This document shows, piece after piece, positions 22,172-29,497 of a stretch of 32,605 bases of DNA. The DNA is from Pseudolysinimonas_A sp041984585 (GTDB lineage Bacteria; Actinomycetota; Actinomycetes; Actinomycetales; Microbacteriaceae). The stretch spans positions 1 through 32,605 of the forward strand of contig JBHIXX010000029.1 of the NCBI GenBank assembly GCA_041984585.1. Direction: 5' to 3'. Position numbers and translations under genes: made by a program. Under the pieces are notes generated by a model. The model saw only the letters and a program-made list of their open reading frames with translations. It was not told where the DNA came from and ran no database searches. The first letter of the stretch is position 1. Each line of letters begins with the position of its first letter.

Positions 22172-23442
22172 TCCGGCCACCGGCCGAGCAGCAGGATCGC
22201 CGCCCCCAGGAACACCGCGCCCAGGATGGCGAGCCAGAGGTCGAGGAAGTACTCGATCACCAGGAACGTCGGCGTGATCGTCAGAGCGGCGGCGACGCCG
22301 ACGACAAACCCCGGAGGCGTCGGCCCGACCTCGCGCGGCGCCTCCCAGCGGCCGACGAGCAGCGACAGCGCGAACAGCGCGCCCAGCACGATCAGGTAGG
22401 CGACGATCCGCGACCACCACCAGGCGGGGGTCGCGGGTTCCGGGCTGGCGCCGGGGACGAGCAGCGCGACGCCGCTCAGGATGATGATGAGCGGCAGGTG
22501 CCAGAGGTAGATGGTCATCAGCCGGGTGCCGACCACGAACACCACGGCGCGCGCGGCGTGCGTCTCCATCAGCCGGTGCAGCGCCGGCCGCAGCAGGCGC
22601 AGCAGGCAGGCCTGGGCGAGACCGAGGAGCACGAGCGGCAGCGTCGGCGGGTTGAGGTTGGTGAGCATGTCGGTGTCGTACGGCCCGAGCAGGGTGAGCG
22701 GCGCGAGGGCGGCGAAGCAGGCGGCGGCGATCAGCGCGAGCGTGAACCAGCGTCGGCGGGCGAACCAGCCGTCGGCGTACCAGAACCCGATCTGCTGCAC
22801 GAGCGGCCAGACCAGCAGCAGGTTGAGGTAGCCGATCTGGGGGACGTCCGCCGCGTACCGGGCGGCGTCGACGACCACCACACCGCCCGCGAGCGTCGCG
22901 AGCGTCGCCCTCGACGCGCGCGCGTGCAGCCCCGCCATGAGGGGGACGACGGCCTGGCAGAGCGCGTAGGCGGCGATGAACCAGAGCGGGGCCCCCGCGC
23001 CGAGCACCACGGTGTCGAGGAGTTGCGGGTCGACGCCCACCAGGGTGGCGCCGCCGATCACGGCGACGTAGAACACGAACAGCGGGAACGCCGGCTGCGC
23101 GAGACGCAGCACGCGGTTGCGCACGTAGTCGGCCGCGCCCCCGCCGCGCCGCAGGGTGCTGCGCCAGGCGGTGAGGCTGGCGAACCCGCCGACGACGAAG
23201 AACAGCGGCATGATCTGCCCCACCCAGGTGGCCGCGTCGAACCAGGGCTGCTCCTCGAGCGGGCGCGAGACCACGAGCGCGCCGTCGGGCGAGCGCCCCA
23301 CCCCGACCATCAGCAGGTGGATGACGACCACCAGCAGCACGCAAAACACCCGCGCGAGGTCGAGGGTGAGGTCGCGCTTCGACAGGTCGAGCGCCGCGGC
23401 GGTGGCCCGCGCGTCGGCGTGCGGGATCTCCCGTGAGGTCAC
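22075..23442 (-). CDS. acyltransferase family 3 membrane protein
   Basis: This 455-aa polytopic protein of the OafA/acyl_transf_3 family has about ten membrane helices. Early motifs are LDLARVFCVLLVVVIHLLM (about 27-45, with the family histidine) and MPLFFVVGGFASLTAW (about 78-93). Members move acyl groups onto envelope glycans or lipids from the cytoplasmic side. The C-terminal 30 residues are a Lys/Ser/Pro then Ala/Ser tail that is antisense to the neighbour's DFG tail. I chose GTG 23440-23442 because TAGAGT lies exactly 6 nt upstream; another GTG at 23448 directly abuts that hexamer and would be untranscribed. The target is unknown. Confidence 0.8.
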   Translation of the reverse strand: MTSREIPHADARATAAALDLSKRDLTLDLARVFCVLLVVVIHLLMVGVGRSPDGALVVSRPLEEQPWFDAATWVGQIMPLFFVVGGFASLTAWRSTLRRGGGAADYVRNRVLRLAQPAFPLFVFYVAVIGGATLVGVDPQLLDTVVLGAGAPLWFIAAYALCQAVVPLMAGLHARASRATLATLAGGVVVVDAARYAADVPQIGYLNLLLVWPLVQQIGFWYADGWFARRRWFTLALIAAACFAALAPLTLLGPYDTDMLTNLNPPTLPLVLLGLAQACLLRLLRPALHRLMETHAARAVVFVVGTRLMTIYLWHLPLIIILSGVALLVPGASPEPATPAWWWSRIVAYLIVLGALFALSLLVGRWEAPREVGPTPPGFVVGVAAALTITPTFLVIEYFLDLWLAILGAVFLGAAILLLGRWPDQNPKSPPKSPKSEPKSASVPASEASAADASA

Positions 23443-23478
23443 CGGCACACTCTACGGCCGGGGGCCGAGGTCGCGGCC

Positions 23479-23511
23479 GCGCCCTCCCCAGGGCGCGTCC
23501 GACTCCCGGAC
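23479..23511 (-). terminator. hairpins after the 73-aa gene
   Basis: GCGCCCT/AGGGCGC with a CCCC loop (23479-23496), followed by GTCCG/CGGAC (23497-23511). On the minus strand both lie 31-64 nt past the small gene's stop and before the acyltransferase promoter. Confidence 0.5.
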
Positions 23512-23542
23512 GCCGCCCCGGCATCCGCTCGGACGTCCGTCG

Positions 23543-23764
23543 TCAGCCGGCGAGCGCCCGCACCGCCGCGTCGAAATCGCGCGCCTGCGCCACCTCGAGC
23601 GACGTGTTGTACACCGTGCCCCGCAGGGCCACGTAGACCGGCCCCGCCTCGAGCACGTAGCCGATCGTCGACCCGCTGCGCACCACCCGGTGCACGCCGT
23701 CGCCGGCTCGCTTCACTTCCACCACCGAGGCCACGACCTGGGCCTCGCTCACACCCCGCGCCAT
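23543..23764 (-). CDS. 73-aa hypothetical protein
   Basis: This small protein starts MARGVSEAQV, placed by a strong ribosome binding site (AGGAGGAACG) just before ATG 23762-23764; the open frame continues upstream but without support. It reads as strands ASVVEVKRAGDGVHRVVRSG (11-30), TIGYVLEAGPVYVALRG (about 32-48), then a helix VAQARDFDAAVRALAG (58-73). The arrangement resembles the 64-aa protein at 19446-19640 and small AP2-like domains, but similarity is too weak to assign. Hairpins follow the stop. Function unknown. Confidence 0.6.
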   Translation of the reverse strand: MARGVSEAQVVASVVEVKRAGDGVHRVVRSGSTIGYVLEAGPVYVALRGTVYNTSLEVAQARDFDAAVRALAG

Positions 23765-24069
23765 CGTTCCTCCTCGACTCGCATCGTCTCGGGAGTGTTT
23801 CCAGTGTGGGCGCACGCGATGGAGGGGGCAAGGGAATGGGCTGGGTGTTCACCCTGGATTCGGATGAGGGTCGCCGACGCGCGCCGCGGAGCCCGGGAGG
23901 CGTTCAGGTTGTCTCGGGCCGCTCGCCGGTGACGGCCAGGCTCTTGCCAGGACTCGTTCAGAATCACCGCTCACCATTGTCGACGGCCCTTCCGGCCCGC
24001 TCCCGAGCGGGATGCGCCCCTCCTCGGCGAGGGGCCCCCGCGCCGCAGAACCGAAAGACCAGCTCCACG
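23765..24069. other. 305-bp divergent intergenic region with structured leader
   Basis: This is the gap between the 73-aa gene (minus) and the M23 peptidase (plus). It holds GGGTG-TT-CACCC (near 23843-23854) and two hairpins close to the peptidase start: CCCGCT/AGCGGG (23996-24011) and GCCCCTC/GAGGGGC (24016-24035). I found no convincing promoter pair, no gene and no known riboswitch core. A long 5' leader on the peptidase mRNA is likely. Confidence 0.45.
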
Positions 24070-24747
24070 ATGCCCCACGCTCTCTCCGGCGCGCCCGCGC
24101 GCCCGGGCCCCGGATTCCTTCAGATCTCCCGCCGCGCGCTCGCCGTCGGCGCGGCCGCCATCACCTTCTGGACGATCGGCAGCCACGACTTCTCCGCCCA
24201 GGCCGCCTCCGTCCGCGAGGAGGCCATCCAGGAGCAGCTGCAGTCGGTCACCGTCAAGGATGTGACTCCCGTGGCCGAGGCGCGCGACGCGTTCGGCATC
24301 ACCGAGTTCACCGTCGTCGGCTGGCCGCTGTCGCCCTCGTCGAAGATCGGCAGTTACTTCGGCTACCGTTCGGCCCCCTGCGCGGGCTGCTCGTCGAACC
24401 ATCTCGGCGTCGACTTCGACCCAGGGGCGGGAACACCCGTCCACGCGATCGCCGACGGCGTCGTCACGGAGGTCGGCAACCCGTCCGGCGAGTACGGCGT
24501 CTACGTCGTCATCCGGCACGACGTCGACGGGGCGACCGTCTCCAGCCTCTACGGGCACATGCAGTACGGCTCGCTCGGCCTCGGCGTGGGCGACTCCGTG
24601 TCGATCGGTCAGGTCATCGGTGCGGTCGGCTCCAGCGGACTGAGCACGGGCCCGCACCTGCACTTCGAGATCCAGAACGCGTCGGGCACCCCGATCGACC
24701 CGCTCTCCTGGCTGCGCGCACACGTGACAGAGGAGTGGGGCTCCTGA
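24070..24747 (+). CDS. secreted M23 (LytM) peptidase
   Basis: This 225-aa exported cell-wall endopeptidase of family M23 cleaves peptidoglycan cross-bridges or related peptides. The N-terminal region carries SRRALAVGAAAITFW (20-34), a basic pair plus hydrophobic stretch compatible with a Sec or Tat signal, and AQAA near 43-46 as the cleavage region. The LytM domain (about 94-215) has zinc ligands His111 and Asp115 (HLGVDFDPGAG) and the HLH motif His196/His198 (GPHLHFEI). A Cys104/Cys107 pair just before the first ligand may be a disulfide. The ATG at 24070 lacks a clear ribosome binding site. The open frame continues upstream, but that part looks like leader. Confidence 0.83.
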   Translation: MPHALSGAPARPGPGFLQISRRALAVGAAAITFWTIGSHDFSAQAASVREEAIQEQLQSVTVKDVTPVAEARDAFGITEFTVVGWPLSPSSKIGSYFGYRSAPCAGCSSNHLGVDFDPGAGTPVHAIADGVVTEVGNPSGEYGVYVVIRHDVDGATVSSLYGHMQYGSLGLGVGDSVSIGQVIGAVGSSGLSTGPHLHFEIQNASGTPIDPLSWLRAHVTEEWGS

Positions 24748-24757
24748 CCGGCACGAC

Positions 24758-24763
24758 TAGCCT
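24758..24763 (+). promoter_or_regulatory. -10 of the GNAT gene, leaderless type
   Basis: TAGCCT followed by 6 nt and GTG 24770. Confidence 0.5.
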
Positions 24764-24769
24764 GTCCCG

Positions 24770-25276
24770 GTGACCCCCGCCGAGCCCGCCATCCGTCCGT
24801 ACCGCGACAGCGACCTCGACGCACTCGTCGCGATCAACGACGCCGCCGCGCCCGCGGTGCCGATCACCGCGCGCGACGACCTGGCCGACTTGGCGGCCTC
24901 GAGCCTGCTCGCGCTCGTCGTCGACGACGGCGAGCCGGCGGGCTTCGTCTTCGCGATGGCGCCGGGCGTCGACTACGACAGCGAGAACTACCGCTGGTTC
25001 TCGGGGCGCTCGTCGTCGTTCCTCTACGTCGACCGCATCGTGCTCGCCGAGCGGCTGCGCAGCCGGGGCGTCGGTCCGCGGCTGTACGCCGCCGTGTTCG
25101 AGGCGGCCCGTGCCGGCGGCCACGCCGAGGTGTTCTGCGAGGTCAACGTGCGCCCCGCCAACCCCGGATCGCTCGCCTTCCACGACCGGCTCGGCTTCCG
25201 CGAGGTCGGCCGCCAGGTGACGAAGGGCGGGACCGTCGAGGTGGCACTGCTCGCCGCGCCCGTCCCGACCGACTGA
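24770..25276 (+). CDS. GNAT-family N-acetyltransferase
   Basis: This 168-aa GNAT fold acetyltransferase uses acetyl-CoA. The acetyl-CoA loop is RLRSRGVGPRLY (95-106), preceded by the FLYVDRIVLAE strand (84-94) and followed by VFCEVNVRPANPGSLAFHDRLGFREVGRQ (121-149), the usual motif B region. The GTG start is supported by TAGCCT 6 nt upstream. The acceptor is unknown. It stands between the M23 peptidase and a GT2 gene, both with their own promoters. Confidence 0.85.
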   Translation: MTPAEPAIRPYRDSDLDALVAINDAAAPAVPITARDDLADLAASSLLALVVDDGEPAGFVFAMAPGVDYDSENYRWFSGRSSSFLYVDRIVLAERLRSRGVGPRLYAAVFEAARAGGHAEVFCEVNVRPANPGSLAFHDRLGFREVGRQVTKGGTVEVALLAAPVPTD

Positions 25277-25293
25277 CCGCGGCATCCGCGGGA

Positions 25294-25299
25294 TAGGGT
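25294..25299 (+). promoter_or_regulatory. -10 of the glycosyltransferase gene, leaderless type
   Basis: TAGGGT followed by 6 nt and ATG 25306. Confidence 0.5.
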
Positions 25300-25305
25300 G
25301 ACCGC

Positions 25306-26127
25306 ATGCCCGAGAGGCCCACGGTCTCCATCGTCATCCCCGCCTACAACGAAGAGCGCACGATCCGCGCCTGCGTCGTCGCCGCGATCGAGCAGACCGA
25401 TCCGGCGGACGAGATCATCGTGGTCGACAACCGGTCGACGGATGCCACCCGCGACGTGCTGCGCACCCTCGCCGTCGAGTACCCCGACGCTCCGCTGGTG
25501 GTGCTCGAGCAGAACGCCGAGCAAGGCCTCGTGCCCACCCGCAATTTCGGGCTCGACCACGCCATCGGCGAGGTCGTCGGACGCATCGACGCCGACTCGG
25601 TGCTCGAGCCGACCTGGGTCGAGGAGGTGCGCCGCCTCTTCTCCGATCCGACGGTGGGCGCCGCGACCGGGCCGATGATCTACTACGACATGCCCCTGCG
25701 GCGGTTCGGGCACCGTGCCGACGACACGCTGCGCCGCGGCATCCTCAAGCTGGTGCGCGACTACCACTTCGTGTTCGGCAGCAACATGGCCCTGCGCGCA
25801 TCGGTGTGGCGCGACATCCGCGACCACGTCTGCCGCGACGAGGCCGACCTGATGCACGAGGACATCGACCTCTCCATCCACCTCGCCCAGCGCGGGCACC
25901 GAGTGGTCTACGGCTCGCGGATGGTGGCCGGGATGAGCGCGCGGCGGCTCGACGACAAGCCGCGCGACTACTACAGCTACGTCGCCCGCTGGGAGCGCAC
26001 CTACGCCTCGCACGGGATCATGAACCCGGCGCTGCGGGCCCCGATGCTCGTGTTCTCGGCGATCTACCCCGTGCTGCGCGGGGTGCGCTCGCAGCGCGTG
26101 CGCCGGGAGTCGGTCGGCGGTCGCTGA
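25306..26127 (+). CDS. family 2 glycosyltransferase
   Basis: This 273-aa GT-A fold enzyme moves a sugar from a nucleotide donor. Motifs: VSIVIPAYNEERTI (7-20), IIVVDNRSTDAT (37-48), the metal-binding D95-A-D97 in RIDADSVLEP, and HEDIDLS (184-190) as the acidic acceptor/base region. There are no clear membrane helices, although the C-terminal MLVFSAIYPVLRGVR (near 247-261) could be a peripheral or single anchor. The acceptor is unknown; envelope glycans or lipids are plausible. It is preceded by its own TAGGGT -10. Confidence 0.85.
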   Translation: MPERPTVSIVIPAYNEERTIRACVVAAIEQTDPADEIIVVDNRSTDATRDVLRTLAVEYPDAPLVVLEQNAEQGLVPTRNFGLDHAIGEVVGRIDADSVLEPTWVEEVRRLFSDPTVGAATGPMIYYDMPLRRFGHRADDTLRRGILKLVRDYHFVFGSNMALRASVWRDIRDHVCRDEADLMHEDIDLSIHLAQRGHRVVYGSRMVAGMSARRLDDKPRDYYSYVARWERTYASHGIMNPALRAPMLVFSAIYPVLRGVRSQRVRRESVGGR

Positions 26128-26171
26128 CTCGGGGGCCGCGCCCGGAACGTCGGCTGCGGGAGGATGGCGGC

Positions 26172-26606
26172 ATGAGCGCCACGTCGCCGATGAACTTCCA
26201 CACCCGTCGCTGGGTGCGTCCCGAAGACCTGAACGCCAACGGCACGCTCTTCGGCGGCAGCCTGCTGCGCTGGATCGACGAGGAGGCGGCGATCTACGCG
26301 ATCATCCAGCTCGGCAACGAGCGGGTGGTCACGAAGTACATGTCGGAGATCAACTTCGTGAACGCCGCCTGGCAGGGCGACCTCATCGAGCTCGGGCTGC
26401 TCGCAACCGAGTTCGGACGCACCTCGCTCACCATGCGCTGCGAGGTGCGCAACATGATCACGCGGGCGAGCATCCTCACCATCGACCGGATCGTGTTCGT
26501 CAACCTCGACGACACCGGCAAGCCGGCCCCGCACGGGTACACGACCATCACCTACGACCGTGACCGCATCCCCGCCCGACGCGGCGCCCCGATCGAGCGC
26601 GACTGA
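26172..26606 (+). CDS. acyl-CoA thioesterase, hotdog fold
   Basis: This 144-aa single hotdog-domain thioesterase is like YciA/acyl-CoA hydrolases. The signature NANGTLFGGSLLRWIDEEAA (21-40) holds the Asn and Asp expected in the active site, followed by the TKYMSEINFVNAAWQGD strand-turn segment. Such enzymes cleave acyl-CoA thioesters, but the chain-length preference cannot be inferred. GGGAGGAT, 6-7 nt before ATG 26172, works as a ribosome binding site. It converges with the next gene with only 4 bp between stops. Confidence 0.85.
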   Translation: MSATSPMNFHTRRWVRPEDLNANGTLFGGSLLRWIDEEAAIYAIIQLGNERVVTKYMSEINFVNAAWQGDLIELGLLATEFGRTSLTMRCEVRNMITRASILTIDRIVFVNLDDTGKPAPHGYTTITYDRDRIPARRGAPIERD

Positions 26607-26610
26607 TCTG

Positions 26611-27129
26611 TCAGAACCTCCGGGTGAAGGGGAGGGGCTTCCGCATCCGGATGAGCAGCAGCAGCGGCACGATCACGTAGGGCAGGTTGAACGCGAGGAA
26701 CTTCGCGGGGTTCTGCGTCTGGAACTCGGGCTCCCCGAAGAACTCGACGCCGAAGACGATGATCCCGGTGATCGAGGCGATCATCGTCGCGTAGATCACG
26801 GCGGGCAGCTGGATCCAGTTCCACCCCCGCAGCAGCGCCGGCACGAGCACGAGGTAGAACGCCAGGTAGACGAAGGCCGACAGCCCGGTCACGATCCGCA
26901 TCCAGACGGGGGCGTTCATGAACAGCGGGTCGGCATCGTGGGCGTACCAGTAGTTGGAGTCGACGAGGAAGTGCCCAGTCGGCTCGCTGAAGTCGATGCC
27001 GAGCGTGGGCAGCATGTCGGCGATGCAGGAGGTGACGATGAACAGGCTGAAGAACACGGCGAACACGATGTCGATCGGCCGCCGCCGCAGCGGCAGGTTG
27101 GCGGATGCGGTCGGCGCGGGCGTGCTCAC
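26611..27129 (-). CDS. EXPERA/emopamil-binding-like membrane protein
   Basis: This 172-aa protein has four hydrophobic helices (about 17-38, 75-95, 103-124 and 140-158). The pattern includes TSCIADMLPTLGI, LVDSNYWYAHDADPLF, a LLRGWNWIQLPAVIYATMIAS stretch, a FGVEFFGE segment and NPAKFLAFNLPYVIVPLLLLIRM. This resembles the EXPERA domain of EBP/TMEM97-type proteins, known from sterol isomerase and sigma-2 receptor families; the bacterial role is unknown. The C-terminal RMRKPLPFTRRF is basic. I chose GTG 27127-27129 because TAGTGT (27137-27142, minus strand) lies 7 nt before it; the open frame continues 17 codons further upstream. Confidence 0.6.
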   Translation of the reverse strand: MSTPAPTASANLPLRRRPIDIVFAVFFSLFIVTSCIADMLPTLGIDFSEPTGHFLVDSNYWYAHDADPLFMNAPVWMRIVTGLSAFVYLAFYLVLVPALLRGWNWIQLPAVIYATMIASITGIIVFGVEFFGEPEFQTQNPAKFLAFNLPYVIVPLLLLIRMRKPLPFTRRF

Positions 27130-27187
27130 GGGCGTCACACTAGCGGCGCGCGGTCGGCGAGTTGATGTCGCGCTGCGCACGTGCCGC

Positions 27188-27193
27188 TACAGT
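27188..27193 (+). promoter_or_regulatory. -10 of the thiamine-transport operon
   Basis: TACAGT, 8-14 nt before the riboswitch 5' end, so transcription would begin near 27200. A TTGATG at 27162 is too far (20 nt) to be a standard -35. Confidence 0.5.
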
Positions 27194-27201
27194 GGGGTCC
27201 G

Positions 27202-27290
27202 AACACGGGAGTCCGGTGTGCCGGGCTGAGAGGGAGCTGATCAAGCTCCGACCGTCGAACCTGATCCGGATCATGCCGGCGCAGGGAGGC
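27202..27290 (+). ncRNA. TPP riboswitch (THI element)
   Basis: All conserved blocks of the thiamine pyrophosphate aptamer are present: ACGGGAGTCC at the 5' side, CTGAGAGGG (27226-27234), ACCGTCGAACCTGATC (27251-27266), GGATCATGCCGGCG and the closing CAGGGAGG. It precedes an ECF transporter operon of the YkoE type, a classical TPP-controlled context. A separate hairpin downstream (27312-27341) contains the likely ribosome binding site, so control is probably at translation. Confidence 0.96.
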
Positions 27291-27311
27291 TCTCTGGGCT
27301 GATCGCCCGCC

Positions 27312-27341
27312 CGTGCCGCTTTCATCGAACGAAAGGGCACG
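27312..27341 (+). promoter_or_regulatory. ribosome-binding-site sequestering hairpin
   Basis: CGTGCC-g-CTTTC (27312-27323) pairs with GAAAG-GGCACG (27331-27341) around a 7-nt loop. The 3' arm includes GAAAGGG, 8 nt before GTG 27346, which is the only Shine-Dalgarno candidate. Formation of this stem would hide it. It is probably the expression platform of the TPP riboswitch. Confidence 0.65.
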
Positions 27342-27345
27342 CGAA

Positions 27346-27966
27346 GTGACCATCACTGCATCCACCTCCACCCCCCGACCGCTGCGCACACTGCGCTGGC
27401 GGGTCGTCGACATCGTCGTCGCCGCCGTGCTCGGCGTCGCCGTCGGTCTCGTCTTCTGGGGCTGGGACAACCTCTACGAGATCCCCACCACGCCGCTCGG
27501 CGCGCTGCTGCCCGGCATGCAGGCGCTGCTCTACGGCGTCTGGCTGCTCGGCGGCGTGCTCGGTGCGCTCGTCATCCGCAAGCCCGGAGCGGCGGTCTTC
27601 GTCGAGGTCGTCGCGGCCTCCGTGTCGGCGCTGCTCGGCACCCGCTGGGGCTTCCTCACCCTCGAGGCCGGCCTCGTGCAGGGACTCGCCGTCGAGATCG
27701 TGTTCGCGATCCTGCTGTACCGGGTGTGGACCTGGTGGGCCGCCGTGCTGGCCGGTGCCGCCGCCGGTGTGGCCGGGGGCATCAACGACCTGATCCTCTG
27801 GTACCCGGGATCGGATGTGACCTTCTCGACGATCTACATCGTCTCGTTCGCGATCTCCGGCGCCGTGCTGGCCGGGGTGGGCGGATGGCTGCTCACCCGC
27901 GCCCTCGCGGCGACCGGCGCGCTCGACCGGTTCGCATCGGGGCGCGACCGTCGGGAACTGGTCTGA
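27346..27966 (+). CDS. ykoE: ECF transporter substrate-binding (S) component, YkoE type
   Basis: This 206-aa membrane S component of an energy-coupling-factor transporter is predicted to bind hydroxymethylpyrimidine or thiamine. About six hydrophobic segments begin at residue 22. The conserved YkoE stretch WGWDNLYEIPTTPLGALLPG (roughly 41-60) and the following GVWLLGGVLGALVIRKPGAA are clear. The N-terminal 20 residues are Thr/Ser/Pro-rich and cytoplasmic. The GTG at 27346 is preceded by the GAAAGGG site inside the regulatory hairpin; an in-frame ATG at 27313 lies inside that hairpin and is unlikely. It is the first gene of the operon with the double ATPase and EcfT. Confidence 0.88.
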   Translation: MTITASTSTPRPLRTLRWRVVDIVVAAVLGVAVGLVFWGWDNLYEIPTTPLGALLPGMQALLYGVWLLGGVLGALVIRKPGAAVFVEVVAASVSALLGTRWGFLTLEAGLVQGLAVEIVFAILLYRVWTWWAAVLAGAAAGVAGGINDLILWYPGSDVTFSTIYIVSFAISGAVLAGVGGWLLTRALAATGALDRFASGRDRRELV

Positions 27967-27994
27967 CCCTCCCGGCCGTAACGCCGAACCGCTC

Positions 27995-29497
27995 ATGGCC
28001 CGAGTGACGGCTCCCGTCGTCGCCCCAGCCGCGCTCTCCGCCCGCGGCTGGGGCTGGCGGCACGCCGGACGGCGCGCCGCCGTGGTGCACGACCTCGATC
28101 TGCGCGTCGGGGCGGGGGAGCGGGTGCTGCTGCTCGGGCCGTCGGGCGCGGGCAAGTCGACGCTGCTGGCCGCGCTCGCCGGGGTGCTCGGCGAGGGCGA
28201 CGACGGCGAGACGACCGGCGAGCTGCTCGTCGACGGCGGCCCCCCGGCGGCGGCGCGCGGACGCGCCGGTCTCGTGCTGCAGGACCCCGAGTCGCAGGTT
28301 GTGCTGAGCCGCGTCGGCGACGAGGTCGCGTTCGGGCCGGAGAACCTGGGGGTGCCGCGCGACGAGATCCTGCGCCGCATCCCCGCCGCGCTCGACGCGG
28401 TGGGGCTCGGCGATCTGCCGCTCGACCGCCCCACGACCCGGATGTCCGGCGGACAGAAGCAGCGCCTCGCGCTCGCGTCGGTGCTCGCGCTGCGCCCCGG
28501 GCTGCTGCTGCTCGACGAGCCCACCGCCAACCTCGACCCGCAGGGCGCTCGTGATGTGCGCGACGCGGTGCGCGACGTGCTCGACGCCACCGGCGCGACC
28601 CTGGTCGTCGTCGAGCACCGCGTCGACCTGTGGCTCGACGTGGTGGACCGGGTCGTCGTGCTCGCCGCCGACGGCACCCTGCTCGCCGACGGCGATCCCG
28701 CCGCCGTGCTCGCCTCCCGTCGCGCCGAGCTCGCGGCGTCCGGCGTCTGGCTGCCGGGCGCCGTGCCCGCGGGCCGCGCCGCGCGGCCCGCGGGGGAGAC
28801 GCTGCTCGAGGCGCGGGGCCTCGACGTGGCGCGTGACGCGCCGCTCGGCCTGCACGTCGATCTCGACCTGCGGGCCGCCGGCACCACGGTGGTGTCCGGG
28901 CCGAACGGGGTCGGCAAGTCGACGCTCGCGCTCACACTCGCCGGTCTGCTGCGCCCCGCGGCGGGCCGGCTGGCGGCGACGTCCGCGTTCGCGGCGGGGG
29001 CGGGCGCGCACCCGTGGCGGTGGACGTCGCGCGACCTCGCCCGCCGGGTCGGCACGGTGTTCCAGTCGCCCGACCACCAGTTCCTCACCACGACGGTGCG
29101 CGACGAGGTCGCCCTCGGGCCGCGCACCCTCGGGCTGCCCGACGGCGAGCAGCGGGCCGACGAGGTGCTCGAACGCATCGGCCTCGCCCCGCTGGCCGCG
29201 GCGAACCCGTTCACGCTCTCCGGCGGGCAGCGTCGCCGGCTGTCGGTCGGCACCGCTCTCGCCACCGACCCCGGACTGCTCGTGCTCGACGAGCCCACCT
29301 TCGGGCAGGACGCGCGCAGCTGGCGCGACGTCGTCGACCTGCTCGTCGACGCGTCGGGTCGCGGTGTCGGCATCGTCGCCGCGTCCCACGACGAGCACCT
29401 GGCCGCGGCGCTCGGCGCCGCCCGGCTCGAGCTGCCGTCGGGGAGCCTGACCCCGGCGGACCCGCCGAATCGCAGCCGGGCGGGTGGTGCTCCGTGA
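27995..29497 (+). CDS. ykoD: ECF transporter double ATPase (YkoD type)
   Basis: This 500-aa protein carries two fused ABC ATPase domains that energise the ECF transporter. First domain: Walker A GPSGAGKST (48-56), Q-loop QDPESQ, signature MSGGQ (150-154), Walker B LLLLDEP (170-176). Second domain: Walker A GPNGVGKST (302-310), Q-loop QSPDHQF, signature LSGGQ (408-412), Walker B LLVLDEP (428-434). All catalytic motifs look intact in both halves. The start is ATG 27995, 28 bp after ykoE and without a strong ribosome binding site; GTG 28004 is possible. The stop overlaps the ecfT start (GTGA). Confidence 0.93.
   Translation: MARVTAPVVAPAALSARGWGWRHAGRRAAVVHDLDLRVGAGERVLLLGPSGAGKSTLLAALAGVLGEGDDGETTGELLVDGGPPAAARGRAGLVLQDPESQVVLSRVGDEVAFGPENLGVPRDEILRRIPAALDAVGLGDLPLDRPTTRMSGGQKQRLALASVLALRPGLLLLDEPTANLDPQGARDVRDAVRDVLDATGATLVVVEHRVDLWLDVVDRVVVLAADGTLLADGDPAAVLASRRAELAASGVWLPGAVPAGRAARPAGETLLEARGLDVARDAPLGLHVDLDLRAAGTTVVSGPNGVGKSTLALTLAGLLRPAAGRLAATSAFAAGAGAHPWRWTSRDLARRVGTVFQSPDHQFLTTTVRDEVALGPRTLGLPDGEQRADEVLERIGLAPLAAANPFTLSGGQRRRLSVGTALATDPGLLVLDEPTFGQDARSWRDVVDLLVDASGRGVGIVAASHDEHLAAALGAARLELPSGSLTPADPPNRSRAGGAP

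Noticed and set aside
23800..24069. c-di-AMP (ydaO) riboswitch upstream of the M23 gene
   Set aside because: Context is suggestive, but the conserved GGGGAACC/GGGTGAATC-type blocks are not found.
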